Shown here one piece after another: positions 10,496 to 20,825 of a DNA stretch of 64,000 bases. The stretch is from Cryptomeria japonica (lineage: Eukaryota > Streptophyta > Pinopsida > Cupressales > Cupressaceae): positions 159,894,849-159,958,848 of the forward strand of contig NC_081413.1 of assembly GCF_030272615.1 (NCBI RefSeq), in the 5' to 3' direction. Position numbers and translations under genes: made by a program. Every line of letters starts with the position of its first letter. Positions within the stretch are counted from its first letter, which is position 1. A model generated the notes under the pieces. That model had not been told where the DNA came from. It saw nothing but the letters and a program-made list of their open reading frames with translations, and did no database searches.

Positions 10496-11723
10496 TGTCA
10501 CAAAAGTTTGCACCCTTGATGACCCAATAAACCTTGGACATCAACCTTGTGAAACATGGAATCAACCTCCCAAGTGTGGGACCTTGCTAAATGTGAGGTT
10601 GAATCTCCAAACAAGGCCAACTACCTCTTCAATCTGAAATGCAGGGTGTTGGACCAACCCAACACCAGTGAAACTAATCTATGATTTGACAAGGAAAAGG
10701 GAGAGAGAGAAGGGTTGCATGAAAGAAGGGAAATAGGGTTTGCACCCAAAGTGAAATGATGATCTCCCCTGCCTATGAATGCACAAAACACAAATGAAAC
10801 CACCCAAGAAATGCACAAGATTCAATCTAAATCATTTATCTGAGAAAGGATGAAGGTTGGATCTCTTATGAGATACAAAGGGATATGATAATTGGCTCAT
10901 GATTTGTATTCAAAGATAGATTCAACACAATCAGCTATGACTGCAAAAACTAAAAGAGATGCATTCAGACAATAAGGTAAAACCTTACACAGATTGAAAG
11001 AAATGAATAAGCAAAAAATAGGTGAATTTCATTCATACAAGGGAAAAACAAAAATTTACAAGTGCAGAGAAACATGAAGAGTTCTATAGGAGAAAATAAG
11101 GGAGAAGATCTTGTAAACATGTTACAAAATTGCCTTATAGTTCAAGCATAACTAAGATGGTTACACTGATGAAAACCATAACCCTAACCAGGGTTAGGTT
11201 ATAGAAATATAAGAGAGGAGGAGATCAGATCGACAGATCTGATGGCTTATCCTACGATATCTATTGAACCTTTGTTTCACTCCGTGGAATAAGGTTTTCT
11301 TTGTTTTTTCTTTTTCCTCTTACCTCGCACAACCTTATCCCATGAGACCTTTTTCTTTTCTCCCTGTTGTCTGAAGATGCCGACTGGGACCCGCCAAACA
11401 CCTAGCTGACTGGGGCCCGCCTTGGTGCCAAATAACACACTACAGACTGAGGTGGTCAATAACATGACCCAATCAATAACATGACATGTTATTGACATGA
11501 GCTATTGGTATAGCCTATTAGGTATGGGGTCAATATCTCTTGTGTTATTGGCATATCATATAACCCTCATGTTGTATGACTCTTTGTAAAAATTCTAAAG
11601 AAACAACTAACTTTGTTGAGACTGATAAAATGACGTGTTATTGGTATTGACTAACACAAAGCATTAGCCACTTTGAACTCTTGGGTCTAAGCTCTGCTAA
11701 GGTTGGCACAAAAATTGCCAACA
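10496..11723 (-). repeat. 3' LTR of element N, internally deleted (1228 bp)
   Basis: It starts TGTCACAAAAGTTTGC and ends TTGCCAACA on the plus strand and matches the right copy at 16403-19977 along its length. Compared with that copy it lacks about 890 bases: GATGGCTT near 11240-11250 joins directly to the sequence that corresponds to 19550. The missing part includes most of a tandem repeat array. A TG/CA palindrome of 10-bp arms (CAATAACATG) lies at 11474-11494, and a telomere-like AACCCTAACC/GGTTAGG inverted motif near 11180-11205. Confidence 0.82.
11474..11494. repeat. 10-bp-arm palindrome in the N LTR, also at 19730-19750
   Basis: CAATAACATG, one base, then CATGTTATTG: a perfect inverted repeat. 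The identical palindrome is kept in the other LTR at 19730-19750, surrounded by further ATGTTATTG half-sites. It could be a protein-binding or RNA-hairpin element in the LTR; this is inference. Confidence 0.85.
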
Positions 11724-11937
11724 TCTCTGGTGATTCAGAGGGGGTGGTAAGCCTGCGTGGCACATTGACCAGATGTCGTATGAATTCCATTGGGTGCAAA
11801 GTCAAAACCTGAAGAAAAAGATAATCTCTGCCCATGCAAAATATCAAAATTTTGGCTATTCTGGAAGAGATGACCTATGCATGTGCACTTGTTGGAAAGC
11901 ATGGAGAAAAAATAACTAATGATTACATTATTGCACC

Positions 11938-13543
11938 TTAGAGACAAACAAAGCCTCTACCTCTATCAAAGATGATCCTTATTAAGGAGATGATCTCCCT
12001 TAGGCCATGATCACAGTCACATACTAATTGCAACATTTGGAATAACCTACATGCATACATCAAAATGTACATGTTGTTGGTGTCATGAAAATGAATCTCA
12101 CCATTTACCTCGTTGCTATAGGGAATCCACATAAAATAAGCTTCTAAAGAACATGGAGGCACACCAAATGCACATTTGATAGAAAGGAAAAAGTATTCAA
12201 GGAGGTCAGCATTAGAATAATTGACCCTTGTAGAAGAAGAATAAATCTCTTCACACAAGGGAGAGTCATTTCTATCACAACTATCCTGCTCCTGGTATGA
12301 GTCAAAACCAAAGGAAAAGGCCTCAAACTCACATGAGGATGATAAGTGTACCATATCGATATCCTGATTTGAATGAGGAGGCCCCTCAGACATATCAAAT
12401 TGGAAACTTTGAATCTCAGGTACACTATCAGGCTGAGAAACCAAGAGACTATCTACATGATCAACATGTTGTTTCTCACCCCCAATAAACTCAGTATGTT
12501 GGTCCGAAGTAAAACACTCAAGCTCTGACATCTCATCCTTAATGCCAAAATAAACCTCCTCATACTAGATGAAGGCCTCATACTCAATATTTTTGCATTC
12601 AGGGATAGGGGAGAACCAACATACATTATAATTACATGTGTTGATATCTAGCTCATCAACACATATCTTAGGTTCATGAGACACCTCATAAGAAGATCCA
12701 AAACCTTCAGATTATCTCTCTATTTCTGTTCTTTCTTCTTCTTCCATATTAAAAGCCTTTCACAAATCCTTATCCTCCCTTGTGATATTGGGGATAGGAG
12801 TGTCCCAATCATGGATGCAAAAGGTTCCAAGGCTTGCACTACTAACCACATCAGTTAGGTCAAACTAAAAAAAAATCACTCATTCATCAAGTAGGCAATC
12901 CGAAAACTCCTCCAATTGAGTTGTAATCTCCCTAACAAATACATCCTCATTCTCCTCATGGAAAGAGCAATTCATTTAGCTTGGAATATAGGGCTCGATA
13001 TGGTTTAAGGAAAAAGGCTCTGCCTTGATGCTCACCTTGGTCCGATACCTTGTTCTAAAAATTGTGTGAGACCAGTCAGAGGATATGTAACCATCTATCC
13101 TAATAGTGAATTTCCTTGATAGACAAATATTAAAGGGTATGGTAGCCTTGGCAGGGACACTTGTAGAAACTAGGTCCAATCTTGATGTTGTGGGAGCCTT
13201 AGGTGGTTCTCCCTTCTTGACATTTCAAGTCGAGTCTTGCTCTTTATTTGGATTAGGCACTCTATCTAATGCATTTGATATTGGAGATTATATGGCTACA
13301 AATAAAGATGGAGATGATGCAGTAGAAGTAGAATTATGGTCTATGACCCTCTTCTATGATCTTGTATTTTTGGCCATAGGGTCACTACCTGTATGATTTA
13401 TTCCACAAAAATCAACCTCCTGCCAATTTAGAAAAGATGAATCTGCATGTGGGTGGTTTGGACAAACACCAAACTGTTGTTGTCTAGACATTGTTGGCTC
13501 CTCTTGTGATACTAGTGCCTGAGAAAACTGACCATTCTAACAT
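11938..13543 (-). pseudogene. unknown ORF downstream of gag in element N
   Basis: One minus-strand frame runs from about 13200 to 11938 with a few stops: 12976-13179 (LSRKFTIRIDGYISSDW) and 11938-12531 (197 residues), with readable sequence between them. The last part is acidic, then carries hydrophobic and cysteine-rich stretches (NMYILMYACRLFQMLQLVCD). I recognise no domain, and there is no DSG, YxDD or DDE motif. Upstream it joins the gag frame across the S1 insertion. It may be a long gag extension or a captured sequence. Confidence 0.5.
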
Positions 13544-13548
13544 GAGGT

Positions 13549-14970
13549 TGTTGGCATTTTGAGATTGTTAAAATTTTGCATAGAGATTGCAATAATAATA
13601 GGCTATCATTGATGTCAATTGAACCAGTAATGGTATTCATGTTATTGTTGATATTGTTGTTTTTGATATTGGCTAGTAATTGGTAAGAAGAGCTTTGTGG
13701 AAGATGTTGTAAACTGGTATGTAAATTTTGTGAGTTGAATGAGTGAACTGATGTAAATGGTTAAACCTTTCTAAGCAATGTAACAGGTAAACCCTATTAG
13801 TTGTTAAACCCTAAACGATCAAGTTTGATGGTTTATTATCTGATAAGTGGTAATGATGAAGACACGTGTGATCATTGTATGAGGATATGTTCAAATTGTT
13901 TTGGCATATTTGTTTTTGTCTAGGGAAGGAGAAAAGTGGATTGAATCTAATGCACATCGTGTGATGAGTTACAAATTCCTATGAAGCAGTGATCATGGAA
14001 CGGATGGAATTTCCTTGAAGAATGTGAAAAGATTGTCATAATTTCTAATGGTCAAGATTGTACTGACTTGTTTGTAATCTCTATGATGAGAATTATGTTT
14101 TTGTTGTGTTATCGACCTAATTGATTTGTATTTAAGGTCGATGAATTTGTTTGTAAACGTTGTTGGCAAGATTGATTGAAACCAGTTGAGTGTGCAGTTG
14201 CCTAACTCGTGAATGGATCTACACTTTGAGTGAAGGAAAATTGAATCTTAGAAGGATCCGATCAAGCAAATGTAGTGCTACTCAGACAGATCAAGAAAAC
14301 ATGTTGTTTTCTAATAATTATAACAGAAGTGAAATCCCTTAACCAGGTAAGCTCTAACAAGCTTGGCTACTCATTAAATCTTCTAACAAGGTGGTCAATT
14401 ATCTTGTATTCTTAAATCCTCCAGCGAGGCTACTCCTAATAGGGTATTGTGCTTTTCATCAAGGCATATTTGTAAATCCCTTAACCAGGTGATTCCTAAC
14501 CAGAATTAGTTCTTAAAAGGACTTATTGCAAAGCTTTAGCAAGCTTGGCTCCTAATAGGGAAAGCCTCGGAAGAGTTCAGATAGCTATCCTTGTGAGTCT
14601 CATCTCACCGTGGTTTTTACCTATTTGGGTTTTCCATGTATAAACATTTGTGTCAAGTGGTGAATGCTTTTGTGGTTGTGATCTTATTTGTTGATTTGGT
14701 TAACTTCTGACAAGGCATGATAAGTAGAATCATTGAGAGATGAATATGTTGAGTTATGATTAAGCATTGTTGATGTGTACAAGATTAAAGTTGTCATAAC
14801 AGTTAAACTGGTTGATGTCAAGTATTCTTATGAATATTGATCTTGACTAAGATATGTTTAATTTGTTTGACTGAGTTTGAGTTTGGGAACTTAGTATTAG
14901 TTTTTAAATATACTAATTCACCCCCCCTCTCAGTATTCTACCAGATACTTATTCTTTCATCATACCATCC
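13549..14970 (+). mobile_element. solo LTR S1, SIRE-like family, nested in element N
   Basis: It starts TGTTGGCATTTTGAG and ends CATCATACCATCC, comparable to CATCATATCATCA at the end of the LTR at 42029-43440; the last base of the expected CA end is changed. The flanks are GAGGT (13544-13548) and GAGGC (14971-14975), a 5-bp target duplication with one difference. It contains the family blocks AATCCCTTAACCAGGTGA, GGGTTTTCCATGTATAAAC and ATTCACCCCCCCTCTCAGT. No internal region is attached. Removing it rejoins the minus-strand gag of element N. Confidence 0.87.
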
Positions 14971-14975
14971 GAGGC

Positions 14976-16025
14976 CTAATTATGGGGCTAATTGCATTGA
15001 TTGCACCACTCTTGCTCTTGAGAAAGATTGTTTTGTGTTTTCACTAAAGCCTTTGAGGTGCTAGCAGTTGAGGGATTCACACTATTTAAGGGCCTAGGAT
15101 TACTCCATTTATTTTTCCCTTGATAACTAGGCCTCTGTTGCTGATAGTTTTGATTTTGGGGTTGATAAGGCTTGCTGGCCTGAGGCAACTGTCTCTTGAA
15201 TGAAACTAGCTCATTCCCAAATCCTTGTATTCGTTGGTCCATTTTCTAATCCATTTTATGCACTGAGGCCTCTAAAGAGGCTTGTAGTGAGGTCTACAAC
15301 AAGGTCTAGAGCTCCTTAATCTCCAAAGATAAAGGGGAAGGTGTAGATGTGAGCGATTGACCTATAGATGCCACTGCTGTAGGCTGTTGTGCAAGAGTAT
15401 CTAGGAACAAAGGTGTTGGAGGCCTAGGAGCTAATTTCCCTACCCAAATTAAGTAGTATTTTGCCTTGATGGTGATGTCATATGCTCCAGGAAGGTTTTC
15501 TCTACCCATTGACTAAATCATAGTGGCAACGCCACTATTGAGAGCCCTTAGGCAGTATAAAAAGGCACCATTTGAAGAGGGCTTGATCAAAATTGGGATC
15601 CTATCCTAGGTATTTTGAAATCTATGATTAAAGTCAGCCATAAACTCATGGGGTTCTCTTTTGATGGTTGATAGCTGCTCCATAAGTGATAAAGTGTCAC
15701 TTTTATTCTCGAAGTGTTTGCATAGCTTTTCTCTCGACTCATCCTAGTTGTGGATTGAACCATAGGGAAGACCCCTATACCATTGTAGGGACTTTCCCTT
15801 GAATGAAGAGGCAAGAAGCCTCACTACAACATTGTCTTCAGTGACATCAAACATAGTGCAAATTCTTGACACATCTTGGATGTGTTCCTTTGGGGAGGTA
15901 GATGTCTCTCCAGTAAAAAATGGAATATCTTTCAAAGCTACTACTGGAATATCATTTTTTTGGGCTAATACCAAGGGGCTTCCACCATTAAAGGTGACAA
16001 AAGTATGTGCTCTAGGGATTGCCAT
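14976..16025 (-). pseudogene. element N gypsy-type gag
   Basis: The minus-strand frame starts at 16025 (MAIPRAHTFVTFNGG) and shows the retrotransposon gag core: IPFFTGETSTSPKEHIQD, ASSFKGKSLQWYRGLP, then LSTIKREPHEFMADFNHRFQ. A proline/serine linker follows, then a glutamine/asparagine-rich tail (SKPYQPQNQNYQQQRPSYQG) and the first half of a zinc knuckle (WCNQCN, then a stop where Q is expected). The knuckle is cut by solo LTR S1 at 14970, and the sequence continues beyond 13548. Several stops show decay. Gag forms the particle that packages element RNA. Confidence 0.85.
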
Positions 16026-16377
16026 ATGAAATAAGAGCCTGTTGATGTGAATGGAGGGGCCTCTAGGCTATGTAGGTATTGTAATAGGAGGGATTGAATG
16101 AGACCTAGGAGGTGTAGATGCTTGTGTTTGAGTTCCCCTAATAGGTGATAAAGAAATCCTACTCCTTCTACTCCTATAATTTGAATAAGGAAGTTGGATA
16201 AATTTAAAATTAACTCTTGATGATGATATGGTTTGTCTTCTTGGCATAGGCTGCAACTGGTATCACCAAGAGTCTAAATTTGTCCTTAAGAGAGTCACCA
16301 CATGCTTGATTGATTGCCTCCAAAGGCTGAATTGCTCAAGAAAAGAACTGAATCCTCAACAAGAATGCTGCATTTAT

Positions 16378-16395
16378 GTCCCACCGGGCATGCCA
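16378..16395 (-). promoter_or_regulatory. candidate primer binding site of element N
   Basis: The minus strand reads TGGCATGCCCGGTGGGAC eight bases inside the LTR edge, after ATATTTT. The placement matches element G, where TGGCGACTATGCTGGGG follows TATTTT. Gypsy Tat/Athila-type primer sites begin TGGC. I do not assign the tRNA. Confidence 0.6.
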
Positions 16396-16874
16396 AAAAT
16401 ATTATCACAAAAGTTTGCACACTTGATAACCCAAGAAACCTTGGCCATCAACCTTGTTAAACATGGAATCAACCTCCCAAGTGTGGGACCTTGCTAAATG
16501 TGAGGTTGAATCTCCAGAGAAGGCCGACTTCCTCTTCAATATGAAATGCAGGGTGTTGGACCAACCCAACACCAGTGAAACTAATATATGATCTGAGAGG
16601 GAAAAGGGAGAGAGAGAAGGGTTGTATGAAAGAAGGGAAATAGGGTTTGCACCCAGACTTAAATGATGATCTCCCTGGCCTATGACTGCACAAAACACAA
16701 ATGAAACCACCCAAGACATGCACAAGATTTGATCTAAATCATTTATTTAATAAAGGATGAAGGTTGGAGCTCTTATGAGATAAAAGGGAGTTGATAATTG
16801 GCTCACGATTTGTATTCAAATATGGATTCAACACAATCGGCTATGACTGAGAAAACAAAAAGAGATGCATTCAG

Positions 16875-18386
16875 TGTTGGCATTATGTGAGCTGGTATAA
16901 GGACATAATGATATTGTATGTTGTCATTAATGTCAATATGTGATATGAAGTGAACTAGCATATGTGATATGTGAGAAGAGAGAACCATCATATATGTGAA
17001 CCGGTATATATGCCAAACTGAAGTGGTATATTTGTTCAAGATGAACCGACACATGGAAGCACTATGTGACTACCGACTGGTAGGTAGTTTCCACTTCAGG
17101 ATTTTTGGTTGGAGTACCTCAAGCCTGTGTGACTCAATCGGTGATCTTGCATGAAGAAGACTATTCCTATCTACCTCGGGAATGTGCGAAGTTTGTCAAA
17201 CGGTGATAACGCGTGATGGGTTATCAGCCGCCATGAAATCAGTGGATAATGGATGATGGAGAATGTCTTGAGATCGATTCAAGATTATTGCATTTAATGC
17301 AGTATGATTCAATGGTCAGGATTGAACCACTTGAATTGCTTAACCTAATAGGTTTAGGGTTTAGGGTTTTTGCTACTGACCTGTCTGTTTCCTATAAGGT
17401 CAATGTTGTGTTTCTTTCTAAGGTTGTTGGCAAAAGTTGTGAGTGTGCATCCAAGGGAAGTGATACGTGATTCTTGCCAGACCAAAGGAGAGAAGAGATA
17501 CCTGCAAAGTGAATGTGTAGAAGGTGAAGAGGAACCAAAATGGATCTGCATTAGCATTGAGTGTTGTTACCAGATCATTGTAATTCCTATTGATCTTTAA
17601 CCACTTCAATAGTTGTGAAATCCCTTAACAGGGTAGCCTTAACTGGCTTGATACAAATCCCTTAACAGGGTAGCTTTAACCAGCTTGATTCAAATCCCTT
17701 AACAGGGTAACTCGAAGTTAATGAGTTATGGGAAGCTATAGAGCTCTGGAGATCCTTTAGCTATTGAGTTCTTGAAATCCTCTAACAAGGTAACCCCAAC
17801 CGGGTTTAACCCTTAACCTGGTATTGTAGCCATCCCTTAACCGGGTGATCCCTAACAGGATCGGTTCCTAGGAGAACCTATTGTAATGTCTTTAACAAGA
17901 CAAGGCTCCTAACAAAGCAGACTCCTAAAGAGTTCAAAAGTAGATTGTGGGTATTCATTCCCACCATGGTTTATCCCAATTGGGTTTCCACGAGAAAAAT
18001 ATGTGTGTCATGTGTGATGCTTTTATCTTGTGATGCTTTGTTATTACCTATTGAGCATATGATGGTTCTGTGTTTTATGCCTGTCTATAAAACATATTGA
18101 ACTAATTGTTGTGAAGATCAGATGATAGTTTACCTGTTCATGGATGAGGGTGTAATGGTACTATAGTATTGAGCTAAGAGGAAAGCTTAGTGAGTGACTG
18201 GTTTATGATTGTTTTAGTTGTTCTGGGTTTTATCGGTTGCACTCTGTTTCAACTAGTATCACTGCTTGCCAGTCTTTCAGAGTATTTGCTGTCAAACCGG
18301 TTTTGGACTGTATTTTTGTTTGCACTGATTCACCCCCCCCCCTCTTAGTACTAGTTTGGTACTATTGGTTCATCATTGAGTTATCA
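16875..18386 (+). mobile_element. solo LTR S2, SIRE-like family, nested in the N 5' LTR, target duplication TTCAG
   Basis: It starts TGTTGGCATTATGTG and ends GAGTTATCA. TTCAG flanks both sides (16870-16874 and 18387-18391). The other N LTR gives the empty site: near 10960 it reads GATGCATTCAGACAATAAGG with TTCAG only once. The inside carries AATCCCTTAACAGGGTAGC repeats, CACCATGGTTTATCCC and ATTCACCCCCCCCCCTCTTAG. It is 1512 bp with no internal coding region. Confidence 0.95.
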
Positions 18387-19189
18387 TTCAGACAATAAGG
18401 TAAAACCTTACATAGATTGAAAAATTGAATAAGGGAAAATAGGTGAATTCCATTCATACAAGGGCAAAGAATTTTTTTACAAGTGCAGAGAAACATGAAG
18501 ATTTTTGTAGAAGAAAAGAAGAGAGAAAATCCTATAAATAGGTTACAAAATTGCCTTTATAGTTCAATAAAAACTTAGATGGTTACATTGATGAAAACCC
18601 TAACCCTAACCAGGGTTAGGTTACAAAAATCTGAGAGAGGAGATCAGATCATAAAATTTGATGGCTTGTTGCAACTAGCCTCTAAAGGTGTCATCTTTCT
18701 TTGAAAGAGTGAAAATGACACTCTAGTGAAGTAATATATGTCGACAAGCATGGCTAAATATACTTGCAGGGACAAAAACATCTTTGTTCTGCATTGAAGA
18801 GGGCATGGTAGCATCTAAAATCGACCCACCAAAGTCAACTATGGAGTAATGGCATCTAAAATCTAGTGGTTGGAAGAAAATATGATTCTATTTGGGGTGC
18901 CGACTAAGAAAAATGAAGGCCTCGACTGTCGGGTCGACAACCACCCCTGACAAAGAACATTCAAAACTCCAACGACCATCGAGAAAATTGAATTTCAGCC
19001 ATTGATTAAGAGATATCACATGAAGATGAATGCACAAGGTCTTGCCATGTAAGCATGCTCAAAATCCCAACAAAAAATTAAAATATGACCATCAGATCAG
19101 GCTTTTATGAAGATCCGATGGCCACAGATGGCTGACGTGTCACCTTGGTTCCATTCTTCCTTACTGTGCTTTGACCACTAAACAACCCT

Positions 19190-19660
19190 GTATACCATGT
19201 GGGATAAGAGGGAAAAACCATCCCCCTTTGAATTTCCTTTGTCTTCTTATGCTGCGAGTCCCTTTGTTGTCTTTGTTTACCTTGCGAGATAAGCCTTTTC
19301 TTTGTTTTACCTTGCTTTTCTATCCCGCGACATCACATTGTGCTCTCTTGTCCTCCGCGGGATAACAAGGAAACATATTCCTTGTATTGTCTTTCTTATC
19401 CCACAAGATGCCTCTGCTGCCATTATATCCCCGTGGGATAAGGAGAAAACACAACTCTTTGTTTTGTCTTATCTTGTGCCATCACTTTTATCACCATTCT
19501 ACCCCATGAGATAAGGAGGAAATATTTCCTCATGTTTGTTATATCTTATCCCGCAACATCTATTGAACCTTCATTTCACTCTCCGAGATAAGGTTTTCTT
19601 TGTTTTCTCTTTTTCCTCTTACCTCACATAGCCTTATCCCATGAGACCTTTTAGTTTGCT
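19190..19660. repeat. diverged tandem array of roughly 80-90-bp units in the N 5' LTR
   Basis: About five or six units each pair a GNGGGATAAGRRGAAA-type block with a CTTTGTTTTRTCTTATCCC-type block, so each unit also contains short inverted repeats (GGGATAAG against CTTATCCC). The left LTR retains only the last one to two units. Unit boundaries were judged by eye. Confidence 0.65.
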
Positions 19661-19977
19661 CTCTATTGCCTGAAGATGCTTACTGGGCCCTGCCTTAGTG
19701 TCAAATAACATGCTGCAAACTAAGGTTCTCAATAACATGACATGTTATTGACATGAGCTATTGATATATCATATTAGGCATGGGGTCAATAACACTCATG
19801 TTATTGACATATCATATAACCCTCATGTTATATGAATCTACAAAAATTATGAAGAAGTAGGTAACTTTGTTGAGACCAATAACACGTCATGTTATTGGTA
19901 TTGACTAACATGAAGCGTTAGCCACACTAAAATCCTGGATCTGAACTTTGCTAAGGTTGGCACAAAAAATTCCAACA

Positions 19978-20825
19978 CTTCCCGTCAAGTATTTAAATGC
20001 AAATGTCTTATGATTCTCGCTAGGTTTCCTTTTGTAATTGTTTCATGTGGGGTCCCCCTTCTATGAATTTAAACCCTTCCTTTAGTGAATGCACCCTTTT
20101 TTCATCCTTATGTCCTTGCCCTACATTGCCGCAAATATTTTACTACCACCTCAAAACTATTGTAGGTGCATGAGGTGAAGTGCTATGAAATGAATGTTAC
20201 CCATGTCCGTGTGTAAATATTTTGATGTATGCAAAATTATTGTAGGCACATGGGTTGATTGAGCTTTGAGTATTTTCTTTACCCCACACCCCCAAAAAGG
20301 TTAGAGTGGAGCATACCAAATTCCCACAAGTATGTGGGGAGTAAGTATGAAGTGGGAATGCTTTCCCTCACGTCCCTATGGGTGTGTGGATAAAACTGGT
20401 TGACATGAGGCTGTCCCCACAGGATGAACTAGTGCATATGTGATTTAAAATAAATTCCAACGTGTATTTTATGTTCAACCAGGAGCATCCATTTGGATCA
20501 AAGATGATATCAATGACAGGTTCAAAATACAATATGGCTTTATGTCGAATAAAAGTTGATGGATGTTAAATAAATGCATAAAAGACTCAAGGTTTAAATT
20601 GAACCAAGTTTATAAATGCTCCGAGCAAGAAAAAGTATTTCATCTTTGCATCCTAAAGCTAAAATTGATAAGGAGTTTTGCAATTCGAAGAGGAGCCACT
20701 CTGCAGAATTTAAGTTGGTTTTCTTCATGTGTTTGAAATCAGTAAGTTTGAAACTTGTGTTGAAGATTTCTTGAATTAGAAGAATTAGTGAGTATAATAT
20801 TTAGGTCTTAAGATTAAGAACCTAC
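19978..20825. other. gene-free stretch
   Basis: No coding frame, LTR terminus or structural RNA was recognised. It holds short C/G-rich patches (CCCCACACCCCCAAAAAGG near 20280; GTATGTGGGGAGTAAGTATG near 20330) that give no clear inverted pair. It may be the flank of the older repeat into which element N inserted. Confidence 0.5.

Larger units (their letters stand above)
10496..19977 (-). mobile_element. non-autonomous Ty3/gypsy element N (gag plus unknown ORF, no pol), with two nested solo LTRs
   Basis: Direct repeats at 10496-11723 and 16403-19977 (the latter interrupted) flank an internal region read on the minus strand. It contains a gypsy-type gag and an unrecognised ORF but no protease active site, reverse transcriptase or integrase motif. 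A primer-site-like sequence lies beside the right repeat. The 5-bp flanks are CTTTT on the left and CTTCC on the right, so a target duplication is at best imperfect. Solo LTR S1 sits in the internal part and S2 in the 5' LTR, so N is older than both. It would need enzymes from another element to move. Confidence 0.8.
16403..19977 (-). repeat. 5' LTR of element N, interrupted by solo LTR S2
   Basis: The plus strand starts TATCACAAAAGTTTGC and ends TTCCAACA. Without S2 and one target copy (1517 bp) it measures 2058 bp, against 1228 bp for the left LTR; the difference is a block near 18668-19555 absent on the left. It holds repeats of GGGATAAG/CTTATCCC units (19190-19660), the CAATAACATG palindrome at 19730-19750 and a telomere-like inverted motif near 18598-18625. 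Confidence 0.8.

Noticed and set aside
11724-11760. Search for a polypurine tract beside the left LTR of element N
   Set aside because: On the element strand the sequence next to the LTR (ACCCCCTCTGAATCACC) is not purine-rich, so no tract was annotated; the same is true of element G at 28973.
10491-19982. Target duplication for element N (CTTTT / CTTCC)
   Set aside because: Only three of five bases agree and the LTR edge on one side is altered, so I do not claim a duplication.
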